A DNA stretch of 33,432 nucleotides from Deinococcales bacterium (GTDB taxonomy: Bacteria > Deinococcota > Deinococci > Deinococcales > Trueperaceae): NCBI GenBank assembly GCA_012515535.1, contig JAAYYF010000036.1:1-33432 (forward strand). Direction: 5' to 3'. A program made the position numbers and the translations under genes. Below, one piece after another: positions 1 to 7,298 of the stretch (position 1 is the first letter of the stretch; the number at the start of each line of letters is the position of its first letter). The notes beneath the pieces are model-generated. The model ran no database searches and was not told the origin of the DNA. It saw only the letters and a list, made by a program, of their open reading frames with translations.

Positions 1-397
<397 letters not shown>

Positions 398-524
398 CGT
401 CGTACTTCCTTTCGGGGCGCCCGCTCGTGGACTCGGCGGATGCGCCACCAGTTGGTCGGCCTGGCAGCCGAACCGAGCCGCGCGCGCCTTGGCGCTGCGC
501 GACTCGTCCGGGCACGGCGATCTT

Positions 525-599
<75 letters not shown>

Positions 600-655
600 C
601 CGTCGCGGCCGTTCTTGGCCACCCCCACTATGACGCAGCAAGGCAGGGGTTGCAC

Positions 656-731
<76 letters not shown>

Positions 732-796
732 ATGTGGGAACCTCGCGGTTCCCGTTTGGGCCTCGCGGCCTGCCGGCGACGGCGTACCGCATCGGC

Positions 797-882
797 TGGT
801 GGGCAGGGCTGGATTCGAACCAGCGTAGGCGTTAGCCAACGGATTTACAGTCCGTCCCCTTTAACCACTCGGGCACCTACCC
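797..882 (-). tRNA. tRNA-Tyr(GTA)
   Basis: This is a class II tRNA with a long variable arm, 86 nt including the encoded CCA. The acceptor GGGTAGG pairs with CCTGCCC, with one T-G wobble. The anticodon stem ACGGA/TCCGT encloses CTGTAAA, giving anticodon GTA. The discriminator is A. It lies between Thr(TGT) and Gly(CCC) in the tuf operon. Confidence 0.97.
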
Positions 883-910
883 AAGCACCAACCACGGGCT
901 ACCGGCTACC

Positions 911-986
<76 letters not shown>

Positions 987-1010
987 AGGCGGCCACGAGC
1001 CCGAGGAAGT

Positions 1011-1040
1011 AAGTTAGCACGCGCATTTCAGGCGTGTCAA
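1011..1040 (-). promoter_or_regulatory. Promoter of the tRNA-tuf operon
   Basis: Read on the minus strand, TTGACA (complement of 1035-1040) is followed by an 18-nt spacer and TAACTT (complement of 1011-1016). The -10 box is extended to TGCTAACTT (1011-1019). The first tRNA starts about 25 nt downstream. A full -35 box occurs at only one other promoter here (btuF), fitting strong expression of tRNA and EF-Tu. Confidence 0.8.
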
Positions 1041-1160
1041 CCGCCGTCCAGGACGCTGCATCGGGCGCCGCCGGCGGCCCGCGTGGCGGCCGGCGCCGGG
1101 CCGCCCGAGGTGAGCGCAGCGCCCTCCGTCGGCCCCCGGAGCGCCGGCCGCGCCCGGGCT

Positions 1161-1169
1161 TGCTACCAT
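1161..1169 (+). promoter_or_regulatory. Extended -10 promoter of tatA
   Basis: The sequence TGCTACCAT fits the TGNTANNNT form seen before many genes in this window. No convincing -35 box lies 16-18 nt upstream. The predicted transcript start near 1176 leaves a short leader containing GGAGG (1180-1184) before the ATG at 1192. Confidence 0.6.
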
Positions 1170-1191
1170 GTGGGCGTTTGGAGGCCTTCTG

Positions 1192-1458
1192 ATGCCCAAG
1201 ATCGGAACGTTGGGGATAGTCGAGCTACTGATAATCCTGCTGGTGGTCCTGTTGATCTTCGGTCCGCGCCGCCTGCCCGAGATGGCCAAGGGCCTGGGCC
1301 AGTCCGTGCGCGAGTTCCGCAAGGGGATCAAGGACATGCGCAAGGAGATCGACGAGGAGGCCGCCGAGGACGGCGCCACGCGCGTCAAGGGCGCCCCCGT
1401 GTCGACCGCCAGCGCCGCACCGGCCGACGACGCGGCCGACGACGCCGGCAAGGCCTGA
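1192..1458 (+). CDS. tatA: Sec-independent protein translocase TatA
   Basis: TatA oligomers form the size-adapting pore of the twin-arginine translocase, which exports folded proteins across the cytoplasmic membrane. The 88-residue product starts MPKIGTLGIVELLIILLVVL. It has one N-terminal membrane helix, the conserved FGPRRLPE hinge at about residues 24-31, an amphipathic helix (LGQSVREFRKGIKDMRKE) and a disordered acidic/alanine tail. I chose the ATG at 1192 because GGAGG stands 7 nt upstream and it gives a normal TatA N terminus. An upstream in-frame ATG at 1168 would sit inside the promoter. tatC follows. TatB is not visible, so this may be a minimal TatA-TatC system. Confidence 0.95.
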   Translation: MPKIGTLGIVELLIILLVVLLIFGPRRLPEMAKGLGQSVREFRKGIKDMRKEIDEEAAEDGATRVKGAPVSTASAAPADDAADDAGKA

Positions 1459-1487
1459 CCGCTACACCTCAGAGAACGGGACGCACG

Positions 1488-1544
1488 ATGCCTGACTCCC
1501 AGGGCGGCGTAGGCCGCCCAGCTACGTCCTGGGGGCGCGGTTGA
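1488..1544 (+). CDS. Possible 18-residue upstream ORF coupled to tatC
   Basis: An ATG at 1488 opens a short frame encoding MPDSQGGVGRPATSWGRG. Its TGA stop (1542-1544) overlaps the TTG start of tatC (1541-1543). The stretch 1496-1503 (CTCCCAGG) can pair with 1528-1535 (CCTGGGGG), which holds the likely tatC ribosome binding site. GGGCGGC/GCCGCCC (1502-1508/1513-1519) forms a nested hairpin. Translation of the short frame could open this structure. The peptide has no recognisable homology, and the ribosome binding site before 1488 is weak, so its translation is an inference. Confidence 0.3.
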   Translation: MPDSQGGVGRPATSWGRG

Positions 1545-2284
1545 CGATCCTCGAGCACTTCGAGGAGCTGCGCAAGCGGCTCCTCATCGCCTTCGCCGCC
1601 TGGGTCGTGGCCTCGGGCGCGGCGTTCGTGTTCCGCTTCGAGGTCCTCGAGTGGCTGCGCGCCCCGCTGCCCGAGAACATGACGCTCAGCTTCTTCGCGG
1701 TGCTGGAGCCGTTCACGGTCTCGATGCAGATCGCCTCGTTCTTCGGCCTGGTGCTCGCCAGCCCGGTGATCCTCGGCCAGGTGTGGGGCTTCGTGGCGCC
1801 GGGGCTGTACCCCCAGGAGCGGCGCTACGCGGTGCCGTTCATCCTCTTCGCGGCCTTGGCCTTCGCCGCCGGCGTGCTGTTCGCGTACTACGTGGTGCTG
1901 CCGTTCACCATCCCCATCCTCCTCTCCTTCTTGGGCGGCGAGGCGCAGGGGCTGCTGTCGATCGGGCGCTACATCTCCACGCTGCTGATGCTGATGGCCA
2001 TGTTCGGGGTCATGTTCGAGATGCCGGTGCTGGGCTTCCTGTTCGCCCGCATCGGGCTGCTGCGCTCCGAGCCGCTGGTGCGCAACCGCCGCTGGGCCAT
2101 CGTCGGCGGGCTGGTGGCGGCGGCGCTCATCACCCCCACCGGCGACCCCTTCAACCTCGCCCTCGTGGCGGTCCCGCTGCTGGTGCTCTTCGAGCTGACC
2201 GTGGTGGTCGTCAGGCTCTCCCAGCGGCGCGCGCTGGCCGATAGGATGGACCATGCTAGAGAAGATCCGGAGCCTACGGGCTGA
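1541..2284 (+). CDS. tatC: Sec-independent protein translocase TatC
   Basis: TatC is the six-helix membrane receptor that recognises the twin-arginine signal peptide. The 247-residue protein begins MTILEHFEELRKRL, the cytoplasmic signature of the family. It keeps conserved features such as the FWGFVAPGLYPQER-like segment (VWGFVAPGLYPQERR), the acidic FEMP motif in helix 4 and a C-terminal GDP. The start is a TTG with GGGGG 5 nt upstream, and no in-frame ATG or GTG is available nearby. It lies 82 nt behind tatA in the same direction. Its last 32 bp overlap the start of the next gene in another frame. Confidence 0.95.
   Translation: MTILEHFEELRKRLLIAFAAWVVASGAAFVFRFEVLEWLRAPLPENMTLSFFAVLEPFTVSMQIASFFGLVLASPVILGQVWGFVAPGLYPQERRYAVPFILFAALAFAAGVLFAYYVVLPFTIPILLSFLGGEAQGLLSIGRYISTLLMLMAMFGVMFEMPVLGFLFARIGLLRSEPLVRNRRWAIVGGLVAAALITPTGDPFNLALVAVPLLVLFELTVVVVRLSQRRALADRMDHAREDPEPTG
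2242..2247 (+). promoter_or_regulatory. Possible -10 box before the DAHP synthase gene
   Basis: TAGGAT lies 5 nt before the ATG at 2253, inside the end of tatC. The spacing resembles leaderless promoters. No ribosome binding site is present before this ATG, which supports leaderless initiation or coupling from tatC. The evidence is weak. Confidence 0.35.
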
Positions 2285-3353
2285 GATCGACGAACTGAAC
2301 CTGCGCCTGCTCGAGCTGCTGTCGCGGCGGGCCGAAGCGGCGGCCGAGATCGGCGCGCTGCAGACCGAGCTGGGCGCCTCGCAGTACGACCCCGTGCGCG
2401 AGCAGGAGATGCTCGACGCGCTGGTGGCCGCCAACCGCGGCCCCTTCGACGCGGGCACCGTCAAGAGCCTCTTCAAGCAGATCTTCCAGGCCAGCATGCA
2501 GCTGGGCCAGGCGGCGCAGAAGCGCGACTACCTCACCTCGCGCGCGGCGCGCTCCCACGACACCGTGGTGGAGGTCAAGGGCGTGCTCATCGGCAGCCGC
2601 CACTCGCCGGTGCTGATCGCCGGCCCCTGCGCCATCGAGTCCGAGGAGCAGGTGAACGCCGTGGCCGAGCGCCTCGCCTCGCGCGGCGTGCGGCTGTTCC
2701 GCGGCGGCGCCTTCAAGCCGCGCACCGACCCCTACTCGTTCCAGGGGCTGGGCGCCGAGGGGCTGAAGATGGGCCGCCGCGCCGCCGACCGCTACGGCCT
2801 GGCGTTCGTGTCGGAGATCATGAGCCCCGAGCTGCTGCCGCTGTTCGAGGAGCACGTCGACGTGCTGCAGATCGGCGCGCGCAACATGCAGAACTTCGAC
2901 CTGCTCAAGGCGGTGGGCCGCAGCCGTCAGCCGGTGCTGCTCAAGCGCGGGCTCGCCGCCACCGTCGAGGAGTGGCTGATGGCCGCCGAGTACCTGCTCT
3001 ACGAGGGCAACACCAACGTGATCCTCTGCGAGCGCGGCATCCGCACCTTCGAGCGCTACACGCGCAACACCCTCGACGTGTCGGCGGTGGCGCTGGCCAA
3101 GCTCGAGAGCCACCTGCCGGTGCTGGTCGACGTCACCCACTCGGGCGGCCGCCGCGACCTGCTGGTGCAGCTCACCAAGGCGGGCCTGGCGGTGGGCGCC
3201 GACGGCATCATGGTCGAGGTGCACCCCAACCCCGCCGTGGCGCTCTCCGACCAGAAGCAGCAGATCGACTTCGACACCTTCGACGCCTACCTCGAGGAGA
3301 CCGGCTACCACACCAAGCTCAGCGAGAAGCGCGTCGAGCTGTACGGCTTCTGA
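2253..3353 (+). CDS. aroF: Chorismate mutase / 3-deoxy-7-phosphoheptulonate synthase fusion
   Basis: This enzyme condenses phosphoenolpyruvate with erythrose 4-phosphate, the first step of the shikimate pathway. Residues 1 to about 85 form an AroQ-type chorismate mutase domain (IRSLRAEIDELNLRLLELL). The rest is a type I-beta DAHP synthase with IAGPCAIES, GGAFKPRTDPYSFQG, QIGARNMQNFDLL, LLKRGLAAT, ILCERGIRTFE, DVTHSGGRR and MVEVHPNPAVALSD. Length (366 aa) and order match the Bacillus and Thermus fusions, where the mutase domain mediates feedback inhibition by chorismate or prephenate. The next gene in the path visible here is aroA, far away on the other strand. The symbol follows common usage for this type. 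Confidence 0.95.
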   Translation: MLEKIRSLRAEIDELNLRLLELLSRRAEAAAEIGALQTELGASQYDPVREQEMLDALVAANRGPFDAGTVKSLFKQIFQASMQLGQAAQKRDYLTSRAARSHDTVVEVKGVLIGSRHSPVLIAGPCAIESEEQVNAVAERLASRGVRLFRGGAFKPRTDPYSFQGLGAEGLKMGRRAADRYGLAFVSEIMSPELLPLFEEHVDVLQIGARNMQNFDLLKAVGRSRQPVLLKRGLAATVEEWLMAAEYLLYEGNTNVILCERGIRTFERYTRNTLDVSAVALAKLESHLPVLVDVTHSGGRRDLLVQLTKAGLAVGADGIMVEVHPNPAVALSDQKQQIDFDTFDAYLEETGYHTKLSEKRVELYGF

Positions 3354-3362
3354 GGTAACGGC

Positions 3363-4367
3363 GTGGCGCTGCTGGGCGACCTGTTCGAGATGGTGATGAA
3401 GGCGGTGGAGGTGGCCCCCGCCGTCACGCCCGAGCGTTGCCTCAACGCCGGCTCCGGGGCCGGCACCTGCACCGCCTGCGTCGACGCCTGCCCCCACGAG
3501 GCCGTGTCGCTGGTCGGCGGCGTCGCCGTCGACGCCGTCGACTGCACCGGCTGCGGCCTCTGCGTGCGCGCCTGCCCGTCGCAGGCGCTCGAGCTCGACG
3601 TGCGCGTCGCGGGCGGGGCCGCCGCCCGCTGCTCGCAGGTGGGAGGCTCGGCGCAGAGCGTCGTGTGCCTGGCGCAGCTCTCCCCCACCGACCTGCTGCG
3701 CCTAGCCGGCACCAGCGGCGAGCTGACCCTGGCGCGCGGCGCCTGCGCCGGCTGCCAGGTCGGCGACGCCAGCGTGCCGGCGGTGGTCGACGCCGCCGTC
3801 GCCGAGGCGGGGCGCCTGGCCGCCCAGCTGGGGCGCGAGCTGACGGTCGACGTGGCCGAGCGCCCGCGCCTCGACGACGAGCGCCACCTGCAGCGCCGCG
3901 TGTCGCGCCGCCAGCTGTTCGGCGGCGGCCTGCGCGAGACCCGCCGGCTGGCCAGCGACGCGCTGGCGCCGCTCGAGCGCCTGCTGCCGGCGCCGCCCGC
4001 CGAGGACGAGCGCCGCCCGCTACCCACCGAGCTGCAGCGCCGCTACCGCGCGCTGGAGATCGCCGAGCCGGCCCCCGAGACGCTGGTGCCTTGGCGCCTG
4101 CCGCGCGTGGCCGACGGCTGCATCATGTGCCCGGCCTGCACCCGCGCCTGCCCCACCGACGCCCTGCGCCGCGACTTCACCGACCCCCAGGGCGCGCTGC
4201 TGCTCGACCCCGAACGCTGCGTGGGCTGCGACGCCTGCGTGAGCGCCTGCCCCGTGAAGGTCGTGTCGATGGACGACCAGGTCACCTGGGCCGAGCTGGC
4301 GAGCGGCACCCAGGAGGCCTACCGCCCCTCGCCCGACCGGCGGCCCGAGGGGTCGTTCCACCGCTGA
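3363..4367 (+). CDS. Four-cluster 4Fe-4S ferredoxin-like protein
   Basis: This is a cytoplasmic iron-sulfur electron carrier of unknown partner. The 334 residues hold two ferredoxin-like dicluster modules. The N-terminal one has cysteines 26, 36, 39, 43 and 61, 64, 67, 71. The C-terminal one has 253, 256, 259, 263 and 286, 289, 292, 296. Between them, cysteines 90, 102, 128 and 131 form a CLAQLS...CAGC segment that could bind another cofactor. A twin-arginine-like SRRQLFGG (181-188) precedes the second module but is internal, so it is not an export signal. The GTG start at 3363 has GAGGT just upstream. It follows the DAHP synthase gene by 9 nt. I do not know its reaction. Confidence 0.8.
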   Translation: MALLGDLFEMVMKAVEVAPAVTPERCLNAGSGAGTCTACVDACPHEAVSLVGGVAVDAVDCTGCGLCVRACPSQALELDVRVAGGAAARCSQVGGSAQSVVCLAQLSPTDLLRLAGTSGELTLARGACAGCQVGDASVPAVVDAAVAEAGRLAAQLGRELTVDVAERPRLDDERHLQRRVSRRQLFGGGLRETRRLASDALAPLERLLPAPPAEDERRPLPTELQRRYRALEIAEPAPETLVPWRLPRVADGCIMCPACTRACPTDALRRDFTDPQGALLLDPERCVGCDACVSACPVKVVSMDDQVTWAELASGTQEAYRPSPDRRPEGSFHR

Positions 4368-4403
4368 CGACCGCGGCCGCCGCCCCCGGCTCTGGGCATC
4401 CCG

Positions 4404-4409
4404 TACACT
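4404..4409 (+). promoter_or_regulatory. Leaderless-type -10 box
   Basis: TACACT stands 5 nt before the ATG at 4415, and no ribosome binding site is present. Transcription would begin at or next to the A of the ATG. Confidence 0.6.
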
Positions 4410-4414
4410 GGGCC

Positions 4415-4657
4415 ATGACCGTCGACGCCTGGGTACTGGAAGCAGTCACGGAGGCCGGGAACCGGGGGGCCACGCTGCGCGACGTGCAGCGTTACATCGA
4501 CGAGAGGCACTACGAGGAGCTCTCGATCGACACCCTCGAGGCCTCGCTCGCCGAGCTGGTCGCCAGCGGGCGGCTGACGGTAGAGGGAGAGCGGTACCAC
4601 CCCGCCAAGCGCACCTCCAAGGAGGACGCCCTCAAGAAGCTGTTCGGCGACGGCTGA
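4415..4657 (+). CDS. Small winged-helix-like protein
   Basis: I do not recognise a named family for this 80-residue protein. Its pattern fits a winged helix: helix (AWVLEAVTEAG), GATLRDVQRYIDERHYEELSI (second helix and turn), DTLEASLAELVASGRL (recognition-type helix) and a beta wing (TVEGERYHP), then a basic tail. It could bind DNA or mediate protein contacts. The ATG is directly preceded by a TACACT box and has no Shine-Dalgarno sequence, so the message is probably leaderless. It lies between the ferredoxin-like gene and the acyl-CoA dehydrogenase, but its separate promoter argues against strict co-regulation. Confidence 0.7.
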   Translation: MTVDAWVLEAVTEAGNRGATLRDVQRYIDERHYEELSIDTLEASLAELVASGRLTVEGERYHPAKRTSKEDALKKLFGDG

Positions 4658-4663
4658 GCCGCG

Positions 4664-4697
4664 CCGGCGCCGGCGCCCCAGCGGGGCCGGCGCCGCG
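4664..4697 (+). terminator. Possible hairpin terminator
   Basis: GGCGCCGGCGCCCC and GGGGCCGGCGCC form a G+C-rich hairpin with a two-base bulge just after the stop codon of the small winged-helix gene. It has no T run, so termination is uncertain. Confidence 0.35.
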
Positions 4698-4727
4698 AGC
4701 CCAGCCGCGCGACCAAGGAGGCGGTCG

Positions 4728-5918
<1,191 letters not shown>

Positions 5919-5932
5919 CCGACCGGGACCGA

Positions 5933-5976
5933 GCGTGCGGGCCGCGGGGCGAGCGACGCCTCCGCGGCCCGCACGC
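5933..5976. terminator. Long hairpin between convergent genes
   Basis: A perfect 15-bp inverted repeat, 5933-5947 against 5962-5976, surrounds a 14-nt centre that can itself pair (GGCG/CGCC). It lies just after the acyl-CoA dehydrogenase stop codon. The opposing gene ends at 6095. It probably works as a factor-independent terminator, possibly in both directions, but no clear T run follows. Confidence 0.7.
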
Positions 5977-6094
5977 TTCCGCGGGCGCGGGGCGCTCGGC
6001 GACGGGTTCCCAGGCACGCGACGCAGCGAAGCCGCGCGCCGGAGGACGGCGGCGCTCGGCGACGGAGGTCAGCGGTCGCGTGAAAGGTCAGCGC

Positions 6095-6409
6095 TCAGCG
6101 GAACAGCCACGCCAGCGCCAGCGCCCCCGCCAGCAGCACGGCGCGCAGCAGGTGGTTCGGCCACTCGACCTTGCCCAGCACCAGCCGCGCGTTTAGGAAC
6201 GAGGCCAGGTAGCCCAGGAGCGTGCCGGCGAGCAGGAACCAGAACGCCTCGCTCAAGCGGTAGGCGTAGGCCACCGCCGTGACGGTGAGCAGCATGGCGG
6301 CCAGCAGGAACAGGCGCGCCACCGGCGGCTTGCGGCGGCTGACGGCCCAGGCTCCGAAGGTGTTGATGGCGACGAGGACGAGCGCCAGCAGCAGAAGCAG
6401 CAGGTGCAC
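6095..6409 (-). CDS. Small hydrophobic membrane protein
   Basis: I do not recognise the family. The 104-residue product has three or four hydrophobic helices (about residues 2-18, 31-49, 55-71 and 86-103), separated by short charged loops (SRRKPP, YRLSE, LGKVEWPN). It has no soluble domain. The GTG start at 6407-6409 lies 4 nt after the stop of the DUF2229-like gene. A TAGACT box (complement of 6416-6421) stands 6 nt upstream, which suggests a second, leaderless transcript. Positional pairing with the DUF2229-like gene is the only clue to its role. Confidence 0.7.
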   Translation of the reverse strand: MHLLLLLLALVLVAINTFGAWAVSRRKPPVARLFLLAAMLLTVTAVAYAYRLSEAFWFLLAGTLLGYLASFLNARLVLGKVEWPNHLLRAVLLAGALALAWLFR

Positions 6410-6413
6410 GCGG

Positions 6414-7280
6414 TCAGTCTAGCTGCCAGTTCGCCAGGCTGTCGACCAGGCCCGCGTCGGCCAGGGCGTCCTGCACGCTGATCACCTGCACCGGCTTGTG
6501 CACGGCCTTCTCGACGCGCCGCGCCAGCCAGGCGTCGGCGCCCGAGCCGGCGTCGACCACCAGCTTCAGGCGCGCGACGGTCGCGCGCCGCGCCGCCGAG
6601 CGGGCGGCGCCCAGCACCTCAGCGTCGGTGTCGATCAGCTGCGGGTCGGCGCGCAGCCCCTCGTCGCGCAGCTCGATCGGGTCGAGGCGGTGCTGCGACA
6701 CCAGGTGCTCGGCCGGCGTGGCCAGGGCGCGCTCGACGGCGTCGTTGAGCAGCCACGGCTGCCCCACCAGCGCCACGGTGCTGAGCTCACCGGGGCGGTA
6801 GTTCCAGTTCACCGGCTTCGGGCGCGGCGGCTTCGCCTCGGGGCGCATGCGGCCCCACACGCGCCGGACCTGCGCGGCGTCGTGCAGCAGCGCCTGCAGG
6901 AAGGCCACCGCCTCCGACTCCACGCCGGGCAGCACGTCGACCGGCACGTCGCGCAGCGGCGGCAGGTTCGGCACCGCGCTGCGGAGCGCGCCCGGGAAGT
7001 CGGCGATCCAGGGGTCCTGGCCGCCGCCGCGCTCGACGCCGCTGTCGCGGTTGAGGCGCGGCACCACCAGCACGTCGGCCTCCTCGGCCAGCGCCAGCGC
7101 CTGCGCCGCCGCCAGGCGGAAGGCCACGGCGGGCACGGCCGCCACGGCCTCGTCGGCGAGCGCCGCGCTCACGCCCTCGGGCGTGGGGAAGCGCGCCTCG
7201 GCGCCGGCGGCGACCACCAGGTCGGTCCAGAAGCGCCCGTAGCGCCTGAACAGGAGTTGCGTCACGAAACCTACGCGCAC
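6414..7280 (-). CDS. DUF2229-like protein (acyl-CoA dehydratase activase-related), no cysteines
   Basis: The N terminus MRVGFVTQLLFRRYGRFWTD, then GAEARFPTPEGV, and the later DVLVVPRLNR follow the pattern of DUF2229, a domain found beside 2-hydroxyacyl-CoA dehydratase activases. Those relatives carry a conserved cysteine in the segment before the DxxxxPRL motif. This protein has no cysteine in 288 residues, so an Fe-S role is unlikely. I place the start at the GTG at 7278-7280, because a TGCTAGACT promoter lies 8 nt upstream and would fall inside the longer frame that begins at 7298. The gene lies between the helicase gene and the small membrane protein. Function unknown; the family call is moderate. 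Confidence 0.6.
   Translation of the reverse strand: MRVGFVTQLLFRRYGRFWTDLVVAAGAEARFPTPEGVSAALADEAVAAVPAVAFRLAAAQALALAEEADVLVVPRLNRDSGVERGGGQDPWIADFPGALRSAVPNLPPLRDVPVDVLPGVESEAVAFLQALLHDAAQVRRVWGRMRPEAKPPRPKPVNWNYRPGELSTVALVGQPWLLNDAVERALATPAEHLVSQHRLDPIELRDEGLRADPQLIDTDAEVLGAARSAARRATVARLKLVVDAGSGADAWLARRVEKAVHKPVQVISVQDALADAGLVDSLANWQLD
6416..6421 (-). promoter_or_regulatory. Possible leaderless -10 box
   Basis: On the minus strand TAGACT ends 6 nt before the GTG of the small membrane protein, inside the last codons of the preceding gene. The TG extension is absent. Support is modest. Confidence 0.35.
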
Positions 7281-7288
7281 GGCCTGCG

Positions 7289-7297
7289 AGTCTAGCA
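7289..7297 (-). promoter_or_regulatory. Extended -10 promoter of the DUF2229-like gene
   Basis: The minus strand reads TGCTAGACT directly after the helicase stop codon. The hexamer ends 8 nt before a GTG, in the leaderless arrangement. It overlaps the longer possible N terminus and therefore helps choose the start. Confidence 0.6.
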
Positions 7298-7298
7298 C

